A program made the translations under genes and the position numbers. Source: QHXW01 sp035297145 (GTDB lineage: Bacteria; Acidobacteriota; Terriglobia; Bryobacterales; Bryobacteraceae). From it: DNA of 64,000 bases. Of this stretch, positions 51,909 through 59,591 are shown piece by piece; within the stretch, counting starts at the first letter, position 1, and every line of letters starts with the position of its first letter. The stretch covers positions 26,406-90,405 of the forward strand of contig DATGZN010000042.1 in the NCBI GenBank assembly GCA_035297145.1, written 5' to 3'. The notes under the pieces are model-generated. The model made no database searches and was not told the origin of the DNA. It saw only the letters and a program-made list of their open reading frames with translations.

Positions 51909-52916
51909 ACTCGCCGGCACCGGAGCACTTGCGTCCACGGGAGCCTCCGCTGTCGCCGGCTCCATTGTCACATCCATCCGATCCCGGCGGCGAAATCGGA
52001 TGAGAGCGCGCAGAGCCTCGCCGCGCACTCCCGGGTCGCGGTCCCGCAAAAGGCCTTCCAGGATGGGAGCGCAGTTGGTGTCCGCAATCTGGCCGATGGC
52101 AAAGGCGGCCGCCGCGCGGTCCAGCGGATTGCTATTGCGGACCATGTTTTCGAGGATATCGTTTACCACGCCGTCGGCCTCACCGCAGTAATGGAGGCCG
52201 ATCAGCGCGTTGGCGGCCACGTGGTGATCCGGGTCCAGTGCGGCTTCCCGGAACAGCGCGGCGGCGAAGGGCGACTTCGCCTCCCAAAGGCCTTCGACGG
52301 CATTTGCCCGTATCCGTGCGTCCGGCTCGGCCAGCATCTTGCGGACCCACTCCGGATTCCGGCTGGCTCGCGCGTAGAGGAGAACCGCTTTCGATCGCAC
52401 AAACGGGTCCGGATGGCGCAGCAGTTTGGCCAACGACAGGAGCACGTGCCGGTTCGGGGGCAGCCCGGAAACAATATCCAACGCGCGTTTGGACCGGCCC
52501 ATTTCCAAGACGGCAGCCGTATCGTCTTCCCACAGGGGGAAGCCAATCTGCAAGAGCTTGATGTCGAGCATGGGGTCGAACGCCACCCATCGCTTCGCCA
52601 GGGCCTTGGCTGCCGCCAGTGACAGCAGCGACTGATCGATCAGGCTGTTGAGCGCCAGGGAACTCGACCACAACAATTCCAGTAGCGGGCCCACTCCGGC
52701 TTTGTCGCCAGAAACCTTCAATATGCGGCAGGCCGCTTGGAGAAACCCAGCAGAGTCTCTTTCCATCAGCCGCCGCAAGTCGCGCTTACACACCGCCGAG
52801 TCAGAACGGACATCATCCACCAGCCGCTGGAGCGGCAGGTCGATCTCCGTGCTCCCGGTTTGTACGTTGGCCTCGTGAAAAAAATCGCGAAGCAGTTCTT
52901 GCACCGCGGCTTCCAT
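51906..52916 (-). CDS. HEAT-repeat protein
   Basis: 336 residues of alpha-helical repeats. Typical units are HPDPFVRSKAVLLYARAS, EPDARIRANAVEGLWE, DPDHHVAANALIGLHYCG and NPLDRAAAAFAIGQIAD, ending RDPGVRGEALRALIRF. The N-terminal 100 residues are helical but not clearly repeated. Such proteins are scaffolds. Position next to receiver genes and beside the broken CheY-like gene suggests a signalling partner. It has no signal peptide. Confidence 0.85.
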   Translation of the reverse strand: MEAAVQELLRDFFHEANVQTGSTEIDLPLQRLVDDVRSDSAVCKRDLRRLMERDSAGFLQAACRILKVSGDKAGVGPLLELLWSSSLALNSLIDQSLLSLAAAKALAKRWVAFDPMLDIKLLQIGFPLWEDDTAAVLEMGRSKRALDIVSGLPPNRHVLLSLAKLLRHPDPFVRSKAVLLYARASRNPEWVRKMLAEPDARIRANAVEGLWEAKSPFAAALFREAALDPDHHVAANALIGLHYCGEADGVVNDILENMVRNSNPLDRAAAAFAIGQIADTNCAPILEGLLRDRDPGVRGEALRALIRFRRRDRMDVTMEPATAEAPVDASAPVPAS

Positions 52917-53008
52917 CGCAAAAGACTCTACAGTTGGCTTATCGGCCCATCTACAAAAAGCTTGAATGGACGTGGTTTCACCTTGGGCGAACTGGCGAAC
53001 ATGCTGGC

Positions 53009-53111
53009 GTCAAAGGTCATGGAAGCGTTCCGGCTCGGCGCCAAGGGATTCATCAGGAAGCCGTTTGCGCCGGATGAGATTCGCGACAAGCTGGCCGCCT
53101 TCTTCACCTAA
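53009..53111 (+). pseudogene. C-terminal fragment of a CheY-like receiver, inverted relative to its N-terminus
   Basis: This stretch encodes KVMEAFRLGAKGFIRKPFAP and then DEIRDKLAAFFT with a stop, the last third of a CheY-like receiver including the conserved Lys-Pro. No start or N-terminal half precedes it on this strand. The matching N-terminal two-thirds lies on the opposite strand at 53222-53497, so a local inversion of roughly 215 bp explains both pieces. See the neighbouring entry. Confidence 0.65.
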
Positions 53112-53221
53112 GGAAGCGAGATCCCGAGAGGTTGCCCGGGATGGATCGTCCTTCCGCTAACATCTCGATCAGTGTCACCCAGATCACCAAGCTCGCCGGA
53201 AAACGCCATGCGATCGATCAG

Positions 53222-53497
53222 GCTCTGGGTGCTCTCCGTGCTGATCATCACTACCGGAACTTCCGCCGATTGACCGCTCGATTTCAGCGCGGCCAGCAGT
53301 TGTAACCCGTCCATATTCAGCATGTTGATGTCCGACAGGACGACGCCCACTTTCTCGGTCTTTGAGGATCTCGATGGCGGCGCAGCCGTCGCCGGCTTCG
53401 AACACCTTGTCCAATGGCAAGTCCGCGTGGCGCAGTGCCCACTGTAGAATCATGCGGATAGCAACGGATCGTCGACAATTAGTACGTTGAGGCTCAA
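53222..53497 (-). pseudogene. N-terminal part of a CheY-like receiver, two frameshifts
   Basis: From TTG 53497 the reading is SLNVLIVDDP, then it must shift frame to continue AIRMILQWALRHADLPLDKV and FEAGDGCAAIEILKDRE, then shift again to VGVVLSDINMLNMDGLQLL (with the phosphoacceptor Asp) and EVPVVMISTESTQS. Beyond this point homology stops. The remaining third is on the other strand (53009-53111). The gene was probably cotranscribed with the HEAT-repeat gene before it decayed. Confidence 0.65.
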
Positions 53498-53596
53498 GCT
53501 CGCATCGCTCTTCGGAGTACTGATCGGCAGGGTCTGCGGAAAGCATTGATATGTTGCGGGGAGATTCTGGCCAGAGTCCCCCTACAGTATGAGAGA

Positions 53597-55102
53597 GTGA
53601 GCAAGACCGCCACCCCGCGGGCTCCCGGCCGCAGCGCCGCCGAGCTCCTGGCGTCAGTTGAGAGTTTCCTCAAAGCCTCCAAACAACCCGCGTTGCTCGA
53701 ACCCGGCGAGGAGATGATGCCCATCACGGGCGGGAACTTCACGATCGACACCCGCGATTCGCGCCTCACTCTGCAAGCGTGGGACGAGCACAGGAACCTG
53801 GTGCGGCGTGTGGCCGACATCCACGAGGAAACCCGCGGCCGAATGGAACTCGTGGTCGAGCGTTTTGCCGGCAAGCGCGGCGCGCTGTTTCTGCTCGATC
53901 TCGCCCGGCCGGCCAGCGCCGAGTGGTCGCGCCGCGGCACGCGTCTGGTGTTTCGCGAGCGCTTTCGCGATTTTCTCTCGCGTGAATTTCCCGCCTGGAA
54001 AATCGCCGAACTCTCTGTCGAAGCGGATCTCGAACATACGCTGTCGCCCGCTTATCCACGGGCGCTTGTCAAGCGCGGCACAGCCGGCCTGGCCGCGATC
54101 GCCGCGCCGCCCGGCGGGCTAAACGCCTCGGGTATTCTCAGCTTCGGATTGATCTGGCTGGACTATCTCCGCAAGCGCGAACGGCGTCTTGCCATCGAAG
54201 GCTTGCTCTTGTTTCTCCCGGCGGATGAGGCGCGGACCACCGGATTGCGCTTGCAGCACCTGAATCACACAGCAACGCAGTTTACGCTTTTGGCCTATGA
54301 CGAGAGCGGCCACACGGCGCGGCTCGATCCGCGTGACATGGGCAATCTCGATACCAAGCTGGAAATCTGCCGTCACCCGTCGAGCGAACATCATCGCGCG
54401 CTGGAGGCGCTAGCGGTGATCGAGGGCGTGGAGCGCGTGGAAACAGGCGATGGCGAAGTCAGCCTGCGTGTTCGCGGGTTGGAATTTGCGCGCACCCGAG
54501 GCGTCGAGTTCCGGTTCGGCCTGGGCGAACGCGCGGTGCTTCACGAGCACAATCTTGCCGAGTGTGAACAACTCGCGCGCAATCTCGCCGGTATGCGCCA
54601 CGCCGGTAGCAAAGGCGGGGATCTCTACGTGCGCGATCCCGAGGCCTGGCTCGAAAGCCAGGTGCGATCCAACCTCGCGGCCATCGACCCTTCGCTCGTC
54701 CCCGCGCCTATCTATGGCCAGGTACCGGCATTCGCCGCCGGAGACCGCGGCATTCTCGATCTGCTCGCGGTGGACCGCGCGGGCCGTCTCGCGGTAATCG
54801 AGCTGAAAGCCTCGCCTGATCTTCACCTGCCCTTGCAGGCGCTGGATTACTGGATGCGCGTCCGCTGGCATCTCGAACGCGATGAGTTCAGCGAGTGTGG
54901 TTATTTTCCGGACACGCCCTTGCGAAAAGATCCGCCGCGCCTCGTGCTGGTCGCCCCGGCTCTCGAATTTCATCCCACGACCGAAAGCATCCTCAGCCAT
55001 TTCTCACCTGAAATTGAAGTGGAGCGCATCGGCCTCGGCATTCACTGGCGCAGCAATATCGACGTGATGTTCCGCCTGCGGGGCGCCGAGCATCCGGCTT
55101 AA
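53597..55102 (+). CDS. Uncharacterised protein with C-terminal PD-(D/E)XK-like nuclease motif
   Basis: 501 residues from GTG 53597; the frame opens at 53546 but without a clear ribosome site. Residues 20-220 and 220-360 hold mixed alpha-beta regions I do not recognise (ITGGNFTIDTRDSRLTLQAW, RGRMELVVERFAGKRGALFL). Near the C-terminus, DRGILDLLAVDRAGRLAVIE followed by LKAS is a D...ExK arrangement with QALDYWMRVRW after it, as in NucS/RecB-type nuclease folds. It may cut or bind nucleic acid. No partner gene is adjacent. Confidence 0.7.
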   Translation: MSKTATPRAPGRSAAELLASVESFLKASKQPALLEPGEEMMPITGGNFTIDTRDSRLTLQAWDEHRNLVRRVADIHEETRGRMELVVERFAGKRGALFLLDLARPASAEWSRRGTRLVFRERFRDFLSREFPAWKIAELSVEADLEHTLSPAYPRALVKRGTAGLAAIAAPPGGLNASGILSFGLIWLDYLRKRERRLAIEGLLLFLPADEARTTGLRLQHLNHTATQFTLLAYDESGHTARLDPRDMGNLDTKLEICRHPSSEHHRALEALAVIEGVERVETGDGEVSLRVRGLEFARTRGVEFRFGLGERAVLHEHNLAECEQLARNLAGMRHAGSKGGDLYVRDPEAWLESQVRSNLAAIDPSLVPAPIYGQVPAFAAGDRGILDLLAVDRAGRLAVIELKASPDLHLPLQALDYWMRVRWHLERDEFSECGYFPDTPLRKDPPRLVLVAPALEFHPTTESILSHFSPEIEVERIGLGIHWRSNIDVMFRLRGAEHPA

Positions 55103-55110
55103 GTACGGTA

Positions 55111-55147
55111 ATTCGCGTGCATTCGCGTGCATTCGCGTGCATTCGCG
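55111..55147 (+). repeat. Tandem 10-bp repeat
   Basis: Three exact copies of ATTCGCGTGC (55111-55140) and a partial fourth copy (ATTCGCG, 55141-55147) lie just after the nuclease-like gene stop and 17 bp before the next start. The unit is not a multiple of three and encodes nothing. It could affect spacing of a promoter for the DUF697-like gene. Confidence 0.85.
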
Positions 55148-55164
55148 GCTAGAATTACGGTTGT

Positions 55165-56040
55165 ATGTCTCTCCAGGTGCTGAAGGAAATCCGAACTGCG
55201 GTCGCGAATTTGAATCCTCACGAAGTGCAGGCCGCGGCCGACCGTCCGGTGCATATCGGCCTGGTGGCTTCCACCGGCGCCGGCGTCGAGGCCATGGAGG
55301 AGTTTCTGCTGCCGTCGGAGAAAATCTCCTATCGCAAGCGCGCGATCGCGGGAGCCATGCTGCATCACGCGGGAGATCCGGATCTGCCGGAGGAACTCGA
55401 CATCGTGATTTCGGAACGAGGCCTTCCCTCGCCCGCCCACGCCTTTACGTTTGATCCTGCCCAGCCAGACGAAACTGTACGCGAAATTCTGGCCAAGCGC
55501 GAAGACCTGCACCTCGCCCTCGCACGCAATTTCCATCCGTTCCGCCAACCCGTAGTCGACCAGGTCATTCACTCGGTCTCCCGCGATAACGCGCTGTTCG
55601 CCCTGGTGACCGCGCTGCCCGATGTGATTCCCAGCATCATCGAGCTGCCGTGGACCGTCACCGAATTCGCCAGCGATACGGCGTTCCTGACTATCAATCA
55701 AATCCGCATGGCGTTCCTGATCGCCGCGGCCAGTGACAAGCCGGTCGGCTACTCGCTGCAAAAAGCCGAAATCGCGGGCATCGTGACCGGAGCTTTCGGA
55801 TTTCGGGCGCTGGCGCGTGAACTGGCCGGCAAGATTCCGTTCGGCGGCGGCCTTATTCCCAAGGGTGCGATCGCGTTTGCCGCAACGTATGTCGAAGGTC
55901 TCGGGCTCGACCGTCTGTACGGGCTGGGCTACGGATTATCCAGCGAAGAACGCCGTAATTCCTACCAGGCAGCATTCGAGCGCGGCAAAGGTCTGGTCGA
56001 GACCGTGGTGCGCGGCATGAAAACCGGCAACGCGGCGTGA
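55165..56040 (+). CDS. DUF697-like/YcjF-related protein
   Basis: 291 residues. The central region (LFALVTALPDVIPSIIELPW, then TINQIRMAFLIAAASD) followed by the hydrophobic GIVTGAFGFRALARELAGKI and GLIPKGAIAFAATYVEGLGL matches the two-helix DUF697 domain often found with GTPases. No GTPase gene is adjacent. An N-terminal domain of 110 residues is not recognised. Function unknown. Confidence 0.7.
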   Translation: MSLQVLKEIRTAVANLNPHEVQAAADRPVHIGLVASTGAGVEAMEEFLLPSEKISYRKRAIAGAMLHHAGDPDLPEELDIVISERGLPSPAHAFTFDPAQPDETVREILAKREDLHLALARNFHPFRQPVVDQVIHSVSRDNALFALVTALPDVIPSIIELPWTVTEFASDTAFLTINQIRMAFLIAAASDKPVGYSLQKAEIAGIVTGAFGFRALARELAGKIPFGGGLIPKGAIAFAATYVEGLGLDRLYGLGYGLSSEERRNSYQAAFERGKGLVETVVRGMKTGNAA

Positions 56041-56252
56041 GATCCTAACTAGTAGGAGCAGCGCGCCAAGAAGTCCAATGCGCAAGCCAATAAGTAGCGT
56101 GCGTAGTGTTTGGCTCATAGGTGAACATCGTTCAAACGACGTCAGAGCCTGAAGTCGTGAAAGCTGGTTGGAGAAACTTTGCCCTTGAGATCTACGCGGA
56201 TACAGAACAACAGAGGCTTGTGGTGCTTGAGGTAGTCGACGCTTTGAAGAAA

Positions 56253-56704
56253 CTACCGGGCGGGCGGGTCGAGCGACCAATTTTCGGCGTGAACGTTTTG
56301 CCCGGTTTCCGATACCGCGATAGCGTCGTCGTCCTTCATGTGGACGCGCCCAGGCTACGGCAGAGGTCCCCAGCGGGCAGACCCGATTTGACGACCCAAA
56401 CGAATTGCGTCAGACAGCGCCCGATATTCTCTAGTTCACTGAATAGCGGCCGATAGTTTTCATTTCTAGCGTTTGGATTGCGCAACTCTAAAATCACGAT
56501 ATAATCTCGCGTTTGTGTATTGTTCATAATTGCTGTCCTCTCAAGTTCACTTGACGCGGAGATTGGTTTCCCGACCGTACCCAACTGGGCTGCTTGGTGG
56601 ACGCGATGGAGAAAGCGGAGCGTTTTCTGGCGCCGCTGTTCCTGTTCCTCCGGGCTAAGTTGCGGTTCCTGCGGCTGGGATTGCGGCTGCCGGTTGTCCG
56701 ACAT
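56253..56704 (-). pseudogene. SinR/Cas2-like small protein gene with a frameshift
   Basis: From ATG 56527 (AGAGGA 9 nt upstream) the protein reads DYIVILELRNPNARNENYRP, LFSELENIGRCLTQFVWVV and KSGLPAGDLCRSLGA, the ferredoxin-like fold of SinR-like and Cas2-like proteins. It then stops at 56336, but the next frame continues VHMKDDDAIAVSETGQNVHA and ends at 56253, giving the normal family length of about 95 residues. So a 1-nt shift near 56342 splits it. The open frame also extends upstream to 56704 as a Gln/Glu-rich segment (QPQSQPQEPQLSPEEQEQRR) that could be an N-terminal extension or another gene's tail. Confidence 0.6.
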
Positions 56705-56757
56705 TGGGCTGTACCTCTGGCAAGAAATTATGTCAAAGAATCGTCAACAACAACGAT

Positions 56758-57171
56758 CTAAGTCTCCATCTCCGGTTTCGGAATGGAATGTCCAGCCGGG
56801 CAGCGCAAGCCGTCCCATATCCAAGTTTTTATCTCGGCTTTGCGCTCCTCTTCGGTGGTGGTCGGACTCCACTGCACGAATAGTGGTAAGGGAATTTTAC
56901 ACGCTTCCTCTCCGCATTTCAGCCATTCTACGAGCACCGTATCCACGGAACGGGGTAAGAATATCGCCCGATCCAAGGGAGGACGCTCCGCATCTCTGGT
57001 ATCCGAATACTGACAGGTTTGAACTTGTTTGCGGTATGGGCATACAACGATTGCAGCAGGAGCATCGATGGTGCGGCGTTCTTCATTTCCGAACATATGC
57101 CCGAGGCTTTTATGAGGGAGCATTATGGTCGATGGACACCGCTGGCAGCGAAAGAGGCAGTGAAGAGTCAC
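56758..57171 (-). CDS. Hypothetical cysteine-rich protein
   Basis: 137 residues from GTG 57171. Cysteine pairs occur at the N-terminus (FRCQRCPS), middle (VVCPYRKQVQTCQYSD) and C-terminus (LKCGEEACKIPLPL, GLRCPAGHSIPKP), suggesting zinc-ribbon folds. I do not recognise the family. It follows the upstream exported protein gene by 6 bp and precedes the SinR-like gene, forming a minus-strand group. Confidence 0.6.
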   Translation of the reverse strand: MTLHCLFRCQRCPSTIMLPHKSLGHMFGNEERRTIDAPAAIVVCPYRKQVQTCQYSDTRDAERPPLDRAIFLPRSVDTVLVEWLKCGEEACKIPLPLFVQWSPTTTEEERKAEIKTWIWDGLRCPAGHSIPKPEMET

Positions 57172-57177
57172 GGCAAA

Positions 57178-57570
57178 TCAACGCTCCATGTATTCCCTGA
57201 TGCGCTTGTCAGCCTCTTCTGATTTGATGGACTGTCCGCGCATCACGCATGAGCGACTATTAATGCTCCCGATGCAGCTAATTATAGTGGTGTTCTCGTA
57301 CGCGTCCACAAGATCCTCCGCATGCGTGGGAACCATGTCCAAAAACTTGAAATAGACAAGACACCGATTCATCTCGCAATTGTAGTGCGCCTCAGATTGC
57401 AGAACAATACGCTGAAGCGCTCCTCCGGGAGCAAAGCGTGAATCGGTGCGAACCTTATCAGCTCGCGTCGCGCATTCTGAGCGAAATCTGAATTCTTCGG
57501 CTCGAGAGATACGGTCGGTGCAGGAAAAATAAATGAAAACGAGAGGCAGAAGACAGGCAGCGCGGCGCAT
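57178..57570 (-). CDS. Hypothetical exported protein
   Basis: 130 residues from ATG 57570, chosen because it gives a signal sequence MRRAACLLPLVFIYFSC; the frame opens 27 codons earlier. Cys18 could be a lipobox cysteine. The mature protein has four further cysteines (SECATRAD, YNCEMNRCLVYF, IISCIGSINSRSCVMRG) that could form disulfides, and a charged C-terminal helix (SEEADKRIREYMER). Family unknown. Confidence 0.6.
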   Translation of the reverse strand: MRRAACLLPLVFIYFSCTDRISRAEEFRFRSECATRADKVRTDSRFAPGGALQRIVLQSEAHYNCEMNRCLVYFKFLDMVPTHAEDLVDAYENTTIISCIGSINSRSCVMRGQSIKSEEADKRIREYMER

Positions 57571-57672
57571 GTCAGATTCTACTCCAGAACATCTAGGGGC
57601 CGCCAAGAGTGCCGAAGATTTCAGGCAGCACCATCGCCGGCTAACCTTCATACTGGCGTATCCTGTCCATAT

Positions 57673-58248
57673 ATGAATGCAAGGCTACTGCTGACCCTAT
57701 TGGCCTCCACCGTTGGACTATCCGGTCAGCAACCTGTGGTTGAGGGACTCTCCGAAAGCAAAGTGCGCGTCCTGATTTATGAAGACCTGCAGTGCCCGGA
57801 TTGCGCGGACTTCCGGCACTTGATGGATGACAAACTCCTGCCGCGCTACGCGACCCGCGTGGCTTTCATACACCGCGACTTCCCCCTGGCAAAGCACGCT
57901 TGGGCCCGCCAGGCCGCCGTGGCAGCCCGCTATTTCGCCGAACGGAAACCGGAACTCGGACTGGCGTACCGGCGGCAGATTCTGGCGAGCATTCAGGAAA
58001 CGACAGCAGACAACTTTAAGGAGCGGCTGGCCCAATTCGCAAGGGCGAACGGCGTTGATCCCGCTGCGGCCGTGGCAGCGCTCAATGACGCCAGACTCGC
58101 GTCACTGGTCGAGCGCGATTTTCAAGACGGTGTGGCGCGCGGCGTCGTCCACACGCCCACGGTGTTTGTGAACGGCAGAGCATTTATCGAGAGCATCTCC
58201 TTTGAAGACATTTCCGAAGCGCTAGATGACGCGCTTGCTGGGCGCTGA
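57673..58248 (+). CDS. DsbA-like thiol-disulfide oxidoreductase, exported
   Basis: 191 residues with a signal peptide (LLLTLLASTVGLSGQ). The active site is YEDLQCPDCADFRH (CPDC), followed by the helical insert and the cis-Pro region VVHTPTVFVNGRAF. This is the DsbA/BdbD/thioredoxin_4 type. It would form or isomerise disulfides in periplasmic proteins. Its stop overlaps the following SDR start by 1 bp. Confidence 0.9.
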   Translation: MNARLLLTLLASTVGLSGQQPVVEGLSESKVRVLIYEDLQCPDCADFRHLMDDKLLPRYATRVAFIHRDFPLAKHAWARQAAVAARYFAERKPELGLAYRRQILASIQETTADNFKERLAQFARANGVDPAAAVAALNDARLASLVERDFQDGVARGVVHTPTVFVNGRAFIESISFEDISEALDDALAGR

Positions 58249-58988
58249 TGGCTCGCCCGAGTGCCATCGTCACCGGCGCGAGCCGCGGCATCGGCCGTGC
58301 CATTGCCAGTGACCTCGCGCGCACGCACGACGTGATCGCCACCTACAGGAACCGCCGCGATGCCGCGGAGAGCCTGCAATCCGAAGCGCCCGGCGTCGAG
58401 ATCTTCCCGTGTGATGTTGCGTCGTCGGCGGATCGCACGGCTCTCATTCAGTTCGCTCGTGGCAAATTCGCCCAGCTCGACCTGCTGGTGAATAACGCCG
58501 GCATGGCGCCTCGCGAACGGCGCGACGTGCTCGAAGCGAGCGAAGAGAGTTTCGACGAACTGATCGCCACCAATCTCAAGGGCCCGCACTTTCTGACACG
58601 CGAAGCAGCGCGCTGGATGGCCGCCACCGGCGGCGGACGCATTATTTTCATCTCGTCCGTTTCCGCCTACGCTGTCTCGACCAATCGCGCTGAATACTGC
58701 ATCTCGAAGGCTGGGCTGAGCATGTCCGCCGCAGTGTGGGCCGCGCGCCTGGCGCCCGAAGGCATCCGCGTGTTTGAACTACGGCCGGGCGTGATCCGTA
58801 CCGATATGATCGCTAAAGTTGAGAAGAGTTATGAGGATCGGATTGCAGCCGGCCTCATCCCGCAGGGTCGCATGGGAGAACCGGACGATGTCGCACGAGC
58901 GGTTCGCGCCATCGCCGACGGACTGCTCGATTACTCAGCCGGCCAAGCCATTGGCGTGGATGGCGGCTTCCAAATTCGCACGCTGTAA
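58248..58988 (+). CDS. SDR-family oxidoreductase (3-oxoacyl-ACP reductase-like)
   Basis: 246 residues. NAD(P)-binding TGASRGIGRAI, the NNAG motif in LLVNNAGMAPRER, catalytic Ser in IIFISSVSAYAVS, Tyr-x3-Lys in EYCISKAGLS, and the C-terminal SAGQAIGVDGGF are all present. FabG and many sugar or steroid dehydrogenases look alike, so the substrate is open. Confidence 0.9.
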   Translation: MARPSAIVTGASRGIGRAIASDLARTHDVIATYRNRRDAAESLQSEAPGVEIFPCDVASSADRTALIQFARGKFAQLDLLVNNAGMAPRERRDVLEASEESFDELIATNLKGPHFLTREAARWMAATGGGRIIFISSVSAYAVSTNRAEYCISKAGLSMSAAVWAARLAPEGIRVFELRPGVIRTDMIAKVEKSYEDRIAAGLIPQGRMGEPDDVARAVRAIADGLLDYSAGQAIGVDGGFQIRTL

Positions 58989-58989
58989 A

Positions 58990-59319
58990 TCAATTACTTT
59001 GAGCCGCCGGCATCCGCGCCGCGTCCGCAATTCGGTACTCGAGATAGTGCTGCAGCAACTCCCGCTTCAGGGCCGTGACCGAGGTCTGCAGCGCCTTCGC
59101 CGACACCACCGTCTCGTTTCGCGCGCCGTGGCGTTGGATAAGCGCCTCCACAGCCTGTTCGATCCGCTCGCACAACGACGAGATTTCCTCGATCCGCTGC
59201 AACAATTCGTTGTCCAGTTCGTAAATAGAGGTGGCGCCCACGCAGTCGTTGGGAGCAATCCTTCGGCCAGACGGCAATTGTCTTATAACTCTTTTAAAAA
59301 CATAGAAATAAGCTATCAC
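58990..59319 (-). CDS. Hypothetical coiled-coil protein
   Basis: 109 residues from GTG 59319. Residues 35-95 form a predicted coiled coil (ELDNELLQRIEEISSLCERI, then ALKRELLQHYLEYRI). The N-terminal 30 residues (FYVFKRVIRQLPSGRRI) have different character and may not be translated; a TTG inside is possible. Family unknown. It is convergent with the SDR, 1 bp apart. Confidence 0.5.
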   Translation of the reverse strand: MIAYFYVFKRVIRQLPSGRRIAPNDCVGATSIYELDNELLQRIEEISSLCERIEQAVEALIQRHGARNETVVSAKALQTSVTALKRELLQHYLEYRIADAARMPAAQSN

Positions 59320-59337
59320 CGGGCACCACCCCGCTAT

Positions 59338-59367
59338 CTTTTCGGATAGGATCGGCTATCCCGAAAG
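59338..59367 (+). other. Imperfect inverted repeat upstream of tRNA-Pro
   Basis: A 12-bp stem, GGATAG (59344-59349) with CTATCC (59356-59361) and outer arms CTTTTC/CGAAAG, closes a 6-nt loop; one C-C mismatch and one G-T pair interrupt it. It lies between the divergent coiled-coil gene and the tRNA. It could be a protein-binding site or a leftover terminator. Confidence 0.45.
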
Positions 59368-59391
59368 TTAGCATCGGCGCGCCATCTGGAG

Positions 59392-59420
59392 TTGCTCGGA
59401 ATCGTGCGGCGGTCTAAACT
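59392..59420 (+). promoter_or_regulatory. Promoter for tRNA-Pro
   Basis: TTGCTC (59392-59397) and TAAACT (59415-59420) are separated by exactly 17 bp, and the tRNA begins 11 bases after the -10 box, consistent with a start just upstream of the 5' end. The same TAAACT box recurs upstream of several genes here. Confidence 0.55.
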
Positions 59421-59430
59421 GAAGTGGTAT

Positions 59431-59508
59431 CGGGGCGTGGCTCAGCCTGGCTAGAGCGCCTGGTTCGGGACCAGGAGGCCGGTGGTTCGAATCCACTCGC
59501 CCCGACCA
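59431..59508 (+). tRNA. tRNA-Pro (CGG)
   Basis: Acceptor stem CGGGGCG pairs with CGCCCCG, the anticodon stem CCTGG/CCAGG encloses TTCGGGA with anticodon CGG, and the T arm GGTGG-TTCGAAT-CCACT is intact. The discriminator A is followed by an encoded CCA (59506-59508). It reads CCG codons. Its 3' end borders the integrase gene, a classical integration site. Confidence 0.95.
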
Positions 59509-59591
59509 AATTTTTCAATAACATACACATCAGAAGCGGGCTTCAAGAGCCGCTTTGTGACGTGGATTGTGACGTAACCTTTCGCATTTTC

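Noticed and set aside
53494..53940. Minus-strand frame over the start of the nuclease-like gene
   Set aside because: Antisense shadow with Ser/Arg-rich composition.
56041..56118. Small hydrophobic minus-strand peptide beginning MSQTLRTLLIGLRIG
   Set aside because: It looks like a membrane helix but runs antisense into the DUF697-like gene with no stop near the helix end.
56121..56456. Plus-strand open frame opposite the SinR-like gene
   Set aside because: Its second half is antisense to the more convincing SinR/Cas2-like reading, and there is no ribosome site or known domain.
56253..56527. CRISPR-Cas locus suggested by the Cas2-like fold
   Set aside because: No cas1, no other cas genes and no repeat-spacer array exist anywhere in the window; SinR-type proteins share the fold.
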